From Adiantum capillus-veneris (lineage: Eukaryota; Streptophyta; Polypodiopsida; Polypodiales; Pteridaceae), in NCBI GenBank assembly GCA_014529385.2, contig CM043960.1, positions 26,799,896 to 26,863,895 of the forward strand: DNA of 64,000 nt, given 5' to 3'. A program made the position numbers and the translations under genes. The notes beneath the pieces were generated by a model. It made no database searches and was not told the DNA's origin. It saw only the letters and a list, made by a program, of their open reading frames with translations. How positions within the stretch are numbered: position 1 is the stretch's first letter; each line of letters opens with the position of its first letter. This document shows positions 44,093 to 56,032 of the stretch, one piece after another.

Positions 44093-45436
44093 ATGGCTGA
44101 CAATAGTAAAGAGAGTGAAATTAATGTTGATAACTTTGATTTTGCTAATGAGCAAGCTACTAATGATGCTCCAATGCTTGTTAACTATCTTGTTTCTAGG
44201 CTTCAACAAGCCCTAGGCAATTCATCCCTCCAAAGTGAAATGCAACGGCAGTTTTGTGCTCATGGGATTCTTCAAGCTCCCCACCATGACAAGAGAACAC
44301 CTAGGAAGCCTCCTTGTGAGACTTCCAAAAGAGGTCTCTCTCCGATTCGGGAAGAAGAAGAGGATCCCTATGAAGGGCTCAGAAATTTACTCCTTGATGA
44401 CGCATCTCCTTCTCAAAGGAGAACTCAAGAGCCTCCAACGAAGGAACGAGAAATAAGTGAGTCTTCCTCCACCTCGGCGGAGATGGCTCCATGAAGACGG
44501 CGGGCTAAACGCTCTCCATCACCTCAAAAATGGAGAAGACCATCGCATACTTCTCCACACCGTACTTCAAAGAGGGGTGACAAAAAGCAAGAGAAGAAAA
44601 AGGCGAGAAAGAGGACACCCTCTTCTCCATCTTCTTCGTCCTCTTTCTCTTATGAAAGTGTTGGTGAAGACAAAGAAGATCAAGGAAAGAAAAAGGCAAG
44701 AAAGAGGTCACCCTCTTCTCCATCTTCCTCAAATTCTTCATCTTCTGAAGAAAGTGATGGTACAACCTTTGAATCATCAAAAAGAAGAGGCCATAGGAAA
44801 TCGTATGCCATGTGGAAGAGGTTGTCCAAGCTCAAGAAATTCAAAGACGAAGGGAAGAGCATCTCTTTCCTTACCTATGATGGCACTTTTGGTGCTACGA
44901 ACAAAGTCTTGGCCTTTATCCAACAATTTGATGTGGCGTTCGGAGATGAGGGCTTCACGGAGTCCTCTAAGCTATGCCATGTAGCTATGCACTTTCAAAA
45001 GTCCACCAGACAATGGTGGTCTAGCCTACGGGCCAACGGTGAATCTCCACAAACATGGAAAGCTTTAAGAGCTTCCATTAGGAAGCAGTTTTTGGCCACT
45101 GATGCCAAAGACAAAGTACTCACCGAATGGTGAAGCTTGAAGCTCTCTCCCTATGAATCCATCCACAAATATGTAGACAAGTTTTTTGACCTACAACTCA
45201 AAGCCAATGTCTTCAAGAAGTTGGATTTTGGAGAGCCATCAAAAAGAAGAGGCCATAGGAAATCCTATGCCGTGTGGAAGAGGGTGTCCAAGCTCAAGAA
45301 ATTCAAAGAGGGAGGGAAGAGTATCTCTTTCCTTACCTATGATGGCACTTTTGGTGCTACGAACAAAGTCTTGGCCTACAATAACACTGTACATACTTCC
45401 ACGGGAAAAGCACCTTTTGAGGTAATTGAGGGAAGA
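44093..45436 (+). pseudogene. gag: Chromovirus gag with internal duplication, fused to integrase tail
   Basis: ATG 44093 (MADNSKESEINVDNFDF). A Ser/Arg/Lys-rich region (44500-44760) is followed by the gag core FLTYDGTFGATNKVLAFIQQ, TRQWWSSLRANGESPQTWKA and LSPYESIHKYVDKFFDLQ. TGA at 44492-44494 and 45131-45133 break one continuous frame. The 141-bp segment 44775-44915 is repeated at 45237-45377, about 460 bp downstream. Directly after the second copy the frame changes to integrase text NNTVHTSTGKAPFEVIEGR. The missing middle and the duplication at the joint suggest template switching during reverse transcription. It may still supply packaging signals, but not enzymes. Confidence 0.85.
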
Positions 45437-47430
45437 TAAAAAAGTCCCTTGCTACTTAAGGTACACGGGAAGATCTTTGTTGCAGATGAGTATAGCCGAG
45501 AACTACAAGAATCTTTCCAAAAGATTAAGGATGCTATCTCTATCTCACAGCAAAGGCAAAAGGCTGCTACTGACAAGCACATAAGAGCCCAAGCCTTTAA
45601 CACTAGAATGGTAACAGGACACTTTTATGTCCTTGGACACTTTTGTGTCCTGTTAAGTGACCATTTTGCTTGAATTATTTGAAGAGTATGAAAATGAATT
45701 TTTAGGTGCTATAGATCCACAAAGTTGCCTTATGATCTGAAAAAAACCTAGCATTTTTTAATGAGTATCGATCTCACCATTAACCTTACTCTTGCACAAC
45801 ATTTTTGAACCTAAACTGTGTGAAAAAACGGGTCCTGTTTTTGGCTTTTTTTGAATTTTTGGCAACTATACCACTCTAAACTTCATGTTTGTGAGGTTTA
45901 GATGGCTAGAGGTTAGGCCTTCATAGTTCTCAACATGTTTTGATGCTTATAGGGAGAGCTAAGTGTTAAAATTGAAAGTTATGACGAATTTACAAGAATT
46001 GCATAATCCTGTTTGTTGGTCAAAATAAGCACTTTTATGATATTTTTGGTGGCTTTCTTGATATCCAAATTCAATTTTGATTGTGTAAGTGTAATGTATA
46101 ACATAAAGCTAATCTTCCTTGAGTTTTGGGGGACCTAATATGCTATATAGCATAGTATATGATGATGGTTGAGTTTTTTGATTACTGAAGAACACGATAC
46201 ATTTTAGAGTAGCAAGTATAACTTTCTCAATATTGCTAGTTTCTTAGGCCAATTGTGTGTATTTTGTAGGTAGTGACCATATCTAATCATAGACTACAAA
46301 CTTGGCTAGATATTGAGTGGTTTCTATGGGTTTCTAGAGGTCATAATGCTAAACCCAGTTTTTTCATGTTTGCTGTATTTAGCACTTTATCATTGCCCCC
46401 AAGGTTCCAATTGTAAGAGATCCATTATCCTTTTGACATGCTCCATGGCTCCTTTTGAATCCAGAGGCCCAAAGGGAACTAAGAAAACATGTATATAGTA
46501 TCTGTATTGAGCGTGATTATAGAAACTTTGATAATAGGTCCGTAGAATGGCAAAAATGCAACTTTTTTGTACCTATTTTTTTTGCCCAAAAAAAAAAATA
46601 GTGAGGTAAAAGCAACCATATGTTTTGGTCACCAACCCATTGAAGTTAACGGGGCATTTTATCTCATGTCCTACAAAAATATCCACTCTTATTTATATGC
46701 AATCAGCCGTAAGAAATTGTTGTTTTGGGCAAAATGCACTGGTCCATCAACTTTGGAGGCTTGTAGTGACCAAGGGATGAGAAAATTTACAAGTTTCTCA
46801 TTTTTTCCATATGTAGTAGTTATTGAACTATAAGCTCATGAAAGGATTTTTCAAAATGAGTGGATCTACTATGGTTTTGGAATTTTTTCCCAAAACCCTG
46901 AAAGGACACTTTTATGTCCTGTTAGGTTACCATTCTAGTGTTAAAGAAAATGATTGGGTCTTACTCAAATTTCCCAAGGCTCGATTAAGGCACACGACGG
47001 GCAAGAATCCTACGGGACACCAAAAGTACTATGCTAAGGTAGCAAAAAGATACTATGGTCCCTTCCAGATTCTTTGGCCAATCAATGAGATGGCATATCA
47101 ACTCAAGTTGCCCAACCATTGGCTCACACACAATGCTTTCCATGTGATCCTACTAAAGCCTTACAAAGGAGAGCCACCTCAAGAACCAACTATTGAAGAC
47201 CCACCGGAGATCGAGGACCAAGAAGAGGTGCTGCAACCCGAGTCCATTCTCCACATGAAGATAAGGTACTAAGAGGCTGTAAGACTATCCAACGATATCT
47301 TATTAAGTTTAATAATTATCCTTTTGAAGATGCTAGATGGATGCAAGGCATACAATTAAAGGATAACCTAAACCTTGTCAATGCTTACAATGCTTCCCTA
47401 GAGTAAGCAAATGTACAAATGTTAAAAATG
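45437..47430 (+). pseudogene. Chromovirus integrase C-terminus and chromodomain, split by a TTAA element
   Basis: In the gag frame after TAA (45437-45439): SPLLLKVHGKIFVADEYSRE to KHIRAQAF. The TTAA element (45601-46940) interrupts it. Removing it and one TTAA gives an uninterrupted join RAQAF-KENDWVLLKFPKA. Then come KRYYGPFQILWPINEMAYQL and HNAFHVILLKPYKGE, which is the GPF/Y integrase C-terminus. A +1 shift near 47262 separates the chromodomain EDKVLRG, RYLIKFNNYPFEDARWM. Chromodomains steer integration to marked chromatin. The domain's aromatic and YPFEDARW residues are kept. Confidence 0.88.
45601..46940. mobile_element. 1340-bp TIR element in TTAA (piggyBac-like, non-autonomous)
   Basis: Left end CACTAGAATGGTAACAGGAC. 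The right end is the inverse, CACTAGAATGGTAAC then CTAA then CAGGACA. Both are flanked by TTAA (45597-45600 and 46941-46944). Excision restores the integrase frame precisely. Next to the left terminus lie hairpins GGACA-CTTTTA-TGTCC and GGACAC-TTTT-GTGTCC, and the left end folds on itself again through GTGTCCTGTTAAGTGACCATT. No transposase frame was found inside, so it is non-autonomous. TTAA duplication with traceless excision potential is the hallmark of piggyBac. The termini begin CACTA, but CACTA elements duplicate 3 bp, so that call is less likely. Confidence 0.75.
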
Positions 47431-47758
47431 AACAAATTTTTTGTCTTATAAGACTCTCTTTTTCTTTATTGTCCACAAAAATGTAGTATGCATGCTTAGA
47501 TCAAGTTTGCGGAGACGATGTCTCCCAAACACCAAGTAGAGCTTGTCACTCTACTATGGAAGACTGATAGGACTAATGTGTAGACATGCTTGTGGCAGCC
47601 TCAGGCTCTCAAGCACCAAATGGACTAGTTATTCATTGTGGAACGATGTCGTAGGGTAACATAGGGATCCTCTACCCACTAGGAAAAAGGACTAATGAAT
47701 ATGATTTATCTTCTCTACTCCATAGTCGAGGACGACTATCATTTCAAGAGAGAGGTAA

Positions 47759-49346
47759 TGTCATAATAATCAATATCAAATTCTCCTAAATGATTTTTTC
47801 ATGTTAAACTGATCATTGAATATGGGGAAGTTCCAGGGGAGAAAAAGCTAGAATATTGGTTAAGCTAGCAGACCGGCCACAGTAGAGATCCAAAGGAGGG
47901 AAAATAGGGATCCAAAGGGGAGTCCATCTGCAAAAGAGAAATGTGCAACAATGGGCTTAAAAGACCCTAAGGTTCAACCCATTAAGACTCCAAAACGCTA
48001 AGGTTCCAAAATCCAAAGGTTGTGTCCAAAGGTCAAACATTGGGGGAATTGGATGCTTTGTGTGTGTCCCAAAAGTATTTATCAATCCCTACATAGGAGG
48101 GGGCGAGCCTTTCAAGTAGGGTATGAGAGAGAAACTCACTCACACACACACAAGCTCCCTTTACACAAAGGGAATGAGGGACACATGTCAGCTCCCTAGC
48201 ACAGATGCACACAAGGTGTACCCAATTCCTATTGGGTGGCCTTGGAGGTGGACCAATGAGAATTAGGCTAGAGTAAATCTAGTTTAATTAACTTAAAAAC
48301 ACTTAATAAAATAACCAATAATAATTAAGCTCTCTAGAAGACTATTGGACAGTCTCCCAAGGGGACCAATGAGCATTCAACAGCCCAATGGCTTGCCTAA
48401 TTCCTATTGGCCAAGAGGCAAAGGGGTCCAATGAAAGTTTAGTTGAATTAAATAGTTACCTAAATCTCTCACAAAAGGGGAAAGGGGGACACATGTCAGA
48501 AGGCTATCACTTATGCTGCTTAATTACCATTGGCTAAGCCTAGGGAGGTCCAATAGGATGCTAGCAAGAGCAAATAGCAACAGGGGTTGACCAAGAGAGA
48601 GAGAGGGCTGATTTTTGCAAGGCATTATCACACACACACTCACACAATCTCATGTGTGAAGCAAAGAAGACTCTCTCTCCTTCTCAAGATTGAATGGAAT
48701 GCTTACCACCTACTCCAAGCTTGTGAGAAGGGAGGCCTACACCAACAAATCTTGTCTTTGTGATGCAAATCCAACCAAGAGCCAAGCTTCAATGCATGCT
48801 CATCTCCTCTACCATGCTAATTACTAAGCTAAGCTATGCTAATATGAGTGATTATGTGAGGAGATGTACATCTTTCTCGTAAGAATACTCCTTCTTCCTC
48901 TCAATCTACTCTCATACCCCGCTAGCTCTCACCATCTTTGAAGGTGTGTGAGGTCTTGAGTCTGAGACCGTGAGGGAATTGATGTTGTGTTTGATAAGTG
49001 TTTTGCGTAGTGAATGAAGTTTCCATCTTCATTGCACTAGCTAGTATTGAAGGAACACAAGAAATTGTATTGTAAAATGTTTCTCTTTATGGGAGAAACC
49101 ATAATACAAAGCCTTTTGGAGGGGGGGCCGGCTCCATGCAAATCCGGTCCTCAACTGTTGTCAATTGCTTAATTTCTCTCTCTTGTGAAGTATTTCTCAT
49201 GCTATCTAACTAGGTTTTATGATTTTTATTGCTCTCTCCACCCAAGCACTCTTGTTATTCTCATTAGGAAGCTATTCTAATAAAATCCTCACTATGTTCA
49301 TGCTATTTTCTGCTACACACAAGTTACTAGACCATTAAATGCTACA
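47759..49346 (+). repeat. Chromovirus 3' LTR
   Basis: 1588 bp, preceded by AAGAGAGAGG (47747-47756). Ends GCTACA, then TATCC. Confidence 0.93.
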
Positions 49347-51100
49347 TATCCAAAGGCTTCAACCAGATCCCTCTTGTCCCTATACATCTGCATTCAGTTA
49401 AAGACGAGTTTAAGAAGGGGTGGGAAGAATTATGCCATTTACTAAATATAAATTGTACACTGTCTCACTTTTATTTAATTTAAGAAAGAGAAAAAACCTT
49501 CCAATCCATATTCTTAAATTATAAGCATAACCAAATTCCCTAGTTCATGGAAAAGGAGATCTTAGACGAAATCGAATTTATCCAAAAACACATTTTTATA
49601 TGTGGTTTGGACAAATCGGCCCAAACTCCTGTCTTTATTTGTATACGAATCATTAGACTGCATGCAAAGAATAGATTGAATTCTTTGGAGTTCATGCCTA
49701 TAAACAAATGAACTAACACCATCATCTCACTCATTAATACATGATGCAAGGAGTTTAATATTATACCTTCTCATGATAGAGTTCTTCCCTACATTATGGG
49801 AAATTATAAAATTCACAAGTCAGAGTTTCATTGGATAACAAATGCCCATGATTGCGTGTTCTCCCCTCTGGCTAGGATGCTCACCAAGTTTTTACATGGG
49901 TTTATCTATCGGGCTTATTGAATATACTGAGAACTTTCAAAAAAACCTTCAAATATTCTCAAAGGTGAATACAAACGCATACTGGATCATTAACAACCAG
50001 TACGAAGCTTTGATAAACCTTCCTAAACTGCTTTATTTTATTCCTACATATGATATTAAAGCTTCTTATGAAGCAATTCCTCACCATGGGAAGCATAGCC
50101 TGATGGAGTCATTGAGAAACATTAAAAGATTAATAACTGGTCAAGGTTATAAAGGGTTTAAACCATCTAGAAACAAAATCACCCTTACAAAAAAGAATTC
50201 AGAAGTGAAGTGGTCCTTCAAATTCTTTAAGGATTTAAATATCTTTGTGTTAGACAATTGTTTCTCAAGGTTAGGGTCTGATATATATTGACAAACTAAA
50301 GGAATCCCAATGGGATACTCATGTTCTCCTTTATGGTGCAATCTATACCTTGCTTGGTTTGAGCTAGAATATGTTAGAAAATTATATGGACTCAAAAAGA
50401 TTGATATGCTTTTAGATTTTATACACTCTAATCGGTATATGAATGATCTTCTATTCATAAATAACACATATATTGTAAAATGAATGAATCACAACAGACC
50501 TTTGTCCCTTGAGGACCCCTTTACAATATATCCATTGGATATCATTTGAGTTAAACCAACTCATACAAAGTTTGGCTCTACATATTTGAACACGAAAATA
50601 ATTCTACAAAGACCTTTCATCGGAGAATACACTACGGAAACAACATGAAAAAAGGATGCATTACCAGGACACCAAGTATCATTCATACAAGCAGCCAACA
50701 ATCGCCCTGCGCACAGTTAGCATACAAAGTATGTGTGTCACAGATCCTACCCATCATTTATAATGCTTCATGTGTACTTACAACATTTAATGATTTACAA
50801 CGACTGAGCTTTATGTTTGCTTTGAACGGATTCAAAAGAACACACATCAAAACATTAATCACACAGTTTCTATTAAAAGATAACTTCCTTGGGTATCAAA
50901 TTCAAGATTAGATCTTTAATAGATATATTGAACGAACAAGAAATAGAACATGAAGCACATAATTCTGATAATAATATGATAAATATCTCTAAAACAACTG
51001 CATTGGATACATGAGAGTAATCAACAAAGCAAGGACACACAATGAAAAGAAGGATGGCGAACAAAAATACCATTTCAACACACAACATGATGGCGACATT
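49347..51100 (+). pseudogene. Penelope-like reverse transcriptase gene, RT half
   Basis: Resumes in frame after the chromovirus. Visible RT blocks: PYIMGNYKIHKSEFHWITNA (49796-49860); motif A-like TYDIKASYEAIPHH (about 50047); motif B-like QTKGIPMGYSCSPLWCNLYL (about 50290) after a TGA; and motif C-like RYMNDLLFIN (about 50432), where the usual DD is ND. Thumb-like text follows to about 50900. It would copy the element's RNA. No GIY-YIG endonuclease motif was found before the poly-C run. Many stops mean it is dead. The QTKGIPMG/RY.DD pattern separates it from LTR and LINE reverse transcriptases. Confidence 0.6.
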
Positions 51101-51132
51101 TTATTTTCATTTGTGACTCATATGAGTTTATG

Positions 51133-51174
<42 letters not shown>

Positions 51175-51522
51175 TTTTTTTCAATAAAGGTTTGATTTTT
51201 TCCCCACCAATGGAATGGATACCATGACAGTTGTACAAAAGTGTTTTCTGGAAAAAAAACTTTGCAAGATAGTTTGTCACCAGATGTGTTACACTAATAC
51301 TCGTGGGTATTATGGTTCACATAGACATTGATATTGTGTACTATTGGATAAAGTATAGTTTGACAAACACCAGATTTTGGAAGATTGATACTGTCTCAAG
51401 ACCACTTAAGAATTGAGAACTAGAGTCTAAGACAAACTCAAATTTTAATCATTGGCGGGGGATATGTCCACTTGGTGGGCTATCCCCCACCAAATGGGCA
51501 TACTCCCAAGGTTAGGGGTGGG

Positions 51523-51602
<80 letters not shown>
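51101..51602. repeat. Spacer with 40-bp poly-C and a (CT)n tract
   Basis: Poly-C at 51134-51173, then about 350 bp without a gene, then CT at 51527-51602, which leads straight into copy R. Poly-C and CT also precede copy L, in the other order. Confidence 0.9.
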
Positions 51603-51605
<3 letters not shown>

Positions 51606-51794
51606 GGATGATATTAGGCGACTTACAAACACTAGCTAGTACCTAAAAGGAATTTTTTCTTGATATAGCTCTATATTGGTCTTTATCCATCTATATCTCT
51701 CTGTAAGAGTATCCTTGCCAAGATAATGTAAAATCTAGGTCAATACCTTTAAAAAAAAAACAATTCTTAAAGTTACATCCACTTTTCTAGTCTC

Positions 51795-51956
<162 letters not shown>

Positions 51957-53626
51957 CAAAGGGACAAGCGGGTTTTCGTCGATGCCATAGCACCATTGAT
52001 CATCTTGTCACTCTTCGTGTTCTCATGGAGGAAAGTCGGTTGAAAGGCAAGCGATTGTATTGTTGTTTTGTGGACTTTAAGAAAGCCTTTGATATGATTC
52101 CACGTAACAATTTGTGGAGAAGGATGGAAGAACTCCAAGTGCCAAGTGAGTTTATGCTTGCGGTTTCTCGAATCTATGAGAAGGTGATTTGTCAATTGCG
52201 CATGGGAAGAGAAATTTCAGAAATTTTTGTAAGCACTATTGGGGTTAAACAAGGATGTCCATTGTCACCAACTCTCTTTGGTCTATGCATCGATCAATTG
52301 GAACAAATGGTACTTGACTTTATGCAAGAAGAAGGCATTGAAGAGGTCACTATTTGCAATGCGGTAATCATGCTTTTGTTGTATGCGGATGATGTAGTGC
52401 TTCTAGCACACACTTTAGAAGATGCACAAAAGCTTATGGTTGTCCTTGAGAACTTTTGCTTGCATAGTGGGCTGATTGTAAATGAATCCAAAACAAAGGT
52501 TATGCTTGTGAAAACCAACCATAAGGAGAAGCCATGCATTGTGTACAACAACGAGACACTTGAAGTTGTTGAGAGCTTTAAGTACCTTGGCCTTGAGGTT
52601 CCATCCAATCACAAGTGGCATGAATGTGCTATGCGTCGTTTGGAAGCGGGAAAGAGAGCATATTATGCATTTGAGAACATGTGTAATGCGGGAAACATCA
52701 AGTGTTGGGTTCTCAAGAAGTATCTTTTTGATGCATTAGTGACACCGGTTCTTCTTTATGGAGTTGAAGTGTGGGGTGGGAGCATCTCAAAGTCTACTTG
52801 GAAAGAGTTTGAGAATGTCCAAAAGCGTTTTCTTACAAACTTTCTCCAAGTTAAGACACAAACACCATATATGCTCCTACTTCTTGAGTCAGGATCTCTT
52901 CCAATTGAGGTTATGGGCATGAAAAGGGTTGTGGAGTACATGATAAAGATGCGTCAAAACCCCTCACATCGACTTCCTACAATTGCATGGGAAGCAAGCA
53001 AAAAAGTTCAAAAGACGCATAAAAGCAAGATCTTGAGCACGGGATGGATGCAAGACATAAAGAAGTGGTTTGGGAGATGGGATGCATTACACTTGCTACA
53101 TGATGCTTCAATTGACTCTCAAGTGAATGAAGCTTTTCTACAACGCCAATGTATTACGGCTTGCGAGAAATCCGGTGGGTCACGCTTCATACATTACACC
53201 ACCTATATTGCCCCCAACTACAAAACCATGTTCTTCGCTGAGAGAGGAAACCGTACTCACACTTACATGCTTGAGCCTATTCCCTTGTCCGCGATACGTA
53301 CTATCGCAGCAATTCGGCTTAGCTCCCATTTCCTTCGATGCGAGATAGGGCGTTGGGGCAATGGAGAAGAGTCAAATCGATTGTGCACATTATGCTCACT
53401 GCAAGTTCGAGAGTCTGAGTACCACACACTACTAGAGTGCTCAGCTTTTGATCACATCCGAACTTGCTTCTCTCACATTTTCAGCCATAACTTAGACCTA
53501 CACACTTTCCTCTCCCAGCCAAAGTGTGGGCTCTCCATTGCGACTCTCATCACTAAAATTTTGGAGCATCGAGAGTCACTCATCAGCCATACACATACTA
53601 CATCACATGTAACTTTGGTCCCATAG
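51957..53626 (+). CDS. LINE reverse transcriptase, 5'-truncated but open
   Basis: About 556 residues without a stop from GAKGQAGFRRCHSTIDHL. Motifs: CCFVDFKKAFDMIPRNNLW (motif A, catalytic Asp), KQGCPLSPTLFGLCIDQLE (motif B), LYADDVVLLA (motif C, at 52382), VNESKTKVML and FKYLGLEV, then VLLYGVEVWG. The C-terminus has a zinc-knuckle-like block CTLCSLQVRESEYHTLLEC. No endonuclease or ORF1 remains, as usual for 5'-truncated copies. The open frame running upstream into the CT/GT repeat is not coding. Such enzymes prime on nicked target DNA in the nucleus. The exact clade cannot be fixed by eye. Confidence 0.88.
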
Positions 53627-53662
53627 GTCATATTTGACCTCCGAGGACGATAATAAAATCTA

Positions 53663-53666
<4 letters not shown>
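51957..53666 (+). mobile_element. 5'-truncated LINE (non-LTR retrotransposon)
   Basis: Starts within the RT domain and ends with a short 3' tail GGACGATAATAAAATC followed by TCTA/TC repeats instead of poly-A. Copy L lacks it, which gives the empty site. The target duplication cannot be read because both edges are simple repeats. Confidence 0.88.

Positions 53667-53727
<61 letters not shown>
53667..53727. repeat. (CT)n tract at the LINE 3' end
   Basis: About 61 bp of CT after TCTATCTA. It marks the junction of LINE tail and copy R. Confidence 0.92.
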
Positions 53728-53728
<1 letters not shown>

Positions 53729-54952
53729 GCACACATTGGAAGTCCAAGGCCAAAAATAAATGGAACCTTGTGTAAGGTTGCTCACCTACTAGAATCACTT
53801 AACATGGAGTGGGACAAATGGAATACGTTAAATGTACCGTGAGGTGCATGCCTGATAAGGAGTAGCTAATAGTTGGCATGTTACACTCAGTCTCTAGAGT
53901 GCATGGGTGTATTGAAGACGCCAAATGGGAAACCGGTGCGTGATGCATATCAAAACGCAAGGCAGTAATACCAAAACTCCACCTATAGACCATACGGTTA
54001 AACATTGTATTGTCATACTCGAATGCTTTCATCTAACCTACGCATGTAGCTGTATCTTCTCACAACATACACACAAGCAAGGACATTGCTACCTAGTTCA
54101 TCTCCTACAAAGAACGTAAGCTTGCACACATACACGCACATACATCTGGCAGCATACTACCCCATAGGATGAACAACATTGAAGCATCCAAGTAGTGGGA
54201 TCGTTATCAACTTCCGGTGGTGACACAACAATACATCAAGGAGTTGTGCTACTCATCATAGGTAATCAGACAATGGTTTTTTGTTCTATTTTTTTTTAAA
54301 CTCTTGCATTTAAATAAAATGTAAAGTTATGTAAATAGACATGGAGAAAGTGGGAGCATATTTGCTCTACATAGCATACCGTATACTTGTTGAGTATGCA
54401 TATAAGGGCATAATATGGGGGAAATATTCAAAAAGAAAAATCTGCATGGTATAAACACTAACCAGAATGCCATATAATCCGCATGGTTCAAAAAACTGTG
54501 TAATGAATATCTCATATGCATGGCAATGGATGCTGGCTTGGGATACATGGCTGATAGGCAAGAAACATGCCAAACTAGCTCTTAATGCTCCATGCAATAA
54601 GATAGAGTACACTCTAATTGGTAAATAAAAATGAAGTTATGCAAAAGTAGTCAGCATGGTGTAACATATATGGTGGTAAATCTATGAACGTACATCTGAT
54701 ATACCATGTTTTGGTTTTATTTATTATAAAACACAGTTTGAAAGATGGTAAGATTATTGTTGAGAAGAACGTAGCAATATGCATAATAGGTTGTATTTAA
54801 AAGGAAAATTTTGAGCACTGGTTGACTGAATGTCACATAACGGTAATCATCTGCTCATGAAATAGCATTTTGTATGGTCTTTTTTGGCAGCCTTAATCGG
54901 AAATCATTCAAAACGGTCTCAACACAAAGCGTATGGATGATGACCCCGAGCT

Positions 54953-54978
54953 CTCAGGTAGACTTTCGGTCTACTGAG
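54953..54978 (+). other. Stable hairpin in copy R
   Basis: Same CTCA-G-GTAGAC-TTTCG-GTCTAC-TGAG stem-loop as at 9449-9474. Confidence 0.5.
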
Positions 54979-55158
54979 AAGATGTCCAACCAGAATTTGG
55001 CATAAGTTCTTTTTAAGTCTTTCTAGACATTAAAAGTTACTTTTAAGTATTGTTCTTAAACCATTTAGGAAAGTTTGCTTTACTTTTTTAAACTAAGAAC
55101 TTGTACAGTAAGTTATTGTGTAAATGGTATGCTGATTGGTATGCGCATTGAAGAAAAT

Positions 55159-55438
55159 CCTCATGTGAGGCTCCTCAAAGAGGAGGGCAAGTTTATTTTG
55201 AAAAACATGTCTAGTTGCAAACAAAACTCTGGCAAAATTTTGCCAAAAGGAAAAGACTTCCTAAATTTTAAAAGTCTGACATAACCTTGTCTTGAAAACT
55301 GTGTACATACTTGGCTGGGTAGTTCTAGATTTATCATTTAAAACAAAATCCTCATGTGAGGCTCCTACAAAAGGAGGGCTGGTCTACTTTTTGAAAAATG
55401 GGACTACTTACAAACAAAACTCTGCCAAAATTTTGGCA
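55159..55438 (+). other. Tandem hairpin-plus-palindrome modules in copy R
   Basis: CCTCATGTGAGG at 55159-55170 and 55350-55361, each followed by a CTCCT..AGGAG hairpin. Perfect palindromes TGGCAAAATTTTGCCA (55230-55245) and TGCCAAAATTTTGGCA (55423-55438). Confidence 0.6.
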
Positions 55439-55717
55439 AATTACAAGTAATACATATCTTATCCTTTATATAACCCCAAAATGAAGCTCCGCTTCTAACT
55501 TTTTTTCTCTCTATCTCTCTTTCTTTCTCTATCTCTCTCTCTTTATCCTCTCAGGCTCTCATTCTATCCACTTCGGGGGTAGATTTTCCAATTTCACATG
55601 TAATCACTATGCAAATGTTGTTTTCCACCGGAGTTTTCTCCAGCTACTCTTAGAAGCTAGTATCTAACATAGACCATTGATAGACATACTTTGGTTTATG
55701 AAATTGTACTACAGGGT

Positions 55718-56032
55718 ATGATGCTTTCTATCAGAAGCCAAACTATGGGGGATATACCATTCTTTGAGAATGCGAGCCCAAAAACTCACAAGAGATGCTA
55801 CTTATCCAATGGAAAGCCACATCCCTCCGCCATACATGATTTTCTGAAAGGATGCAAATCAGTCTTCATCATCAAACCAAGAACAACTAGTGTACCAGTT
55901 GAAATTATGGTAGAGGAAAGTCTACCAAACAAACCTATTGTAGAAAATACCGTTAAAAATCGGATCATGCATGATAGAGAAGAAAAGAAAAAACTCCCTC
56001 AAAATGCATATAAGGAGAGTGAAGGGGCTTAA
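55718..56032 (+). CDS. Small ORF in copy R, unknown function
   Basis: 104 residues from ATG 55718, directly after an acceptor-like TACTACAG (MMLSIRSQTMGDIPFFENAS). Later it has GCKSVFIIKPRTTSVPVEIM and EESLPNKPIVENTVKN. The same frame continues after TAA with readable text (GYGTVITNRIDCLDTYLPIK) up to about 56200, so a longer protein probably existed. Copy L has the same frame with a TAA near 10356. No family recognised. If L and R are terminal repeats, this frame could be the start of the element's protein. Confidence 0.35.
   Translation: MMLSIRSQTMGDIPFFENASPKTHKRCYLSNGKPHPSAIHDFLKGCKSVFIIKPRTTSVPVEIMVEESLPNKPIVENTVKNRIMHDREEKKKLPQNAYKESEGA

Larger units (their letters stand above)
42093..49346 (+). 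mobile_element. Non-autonomous chromovirus (Ty3/gypsy with chromodomain)
   Basis: LTRs at 42093-43676 and 47759-49346 (TGTCATAATAATC to TTACA), tRNA-Met primer site at 43678, purine tract AAGAGAGAGG before the 3' LTR. Target duplication is TATCA (42088-42092) and TATCC (49347-49351), one mismatch. The interior has gag, then jumps to the integrase C-terminus and chromodomain. Protease, RT, RNase H and the integrase core are absent. The LTRs differ at several percent of positions, so it is older than the copia and Tat insertions. Confidence 0.92.

Noticed and set aside
45601..46940. CACTA (En/Spm) transposon
   Set aside because: The termini begin CACTA, but the duplication is the 4-bp TTAA. 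The flanking 3-mers TAA and TTA are not direct repeats.
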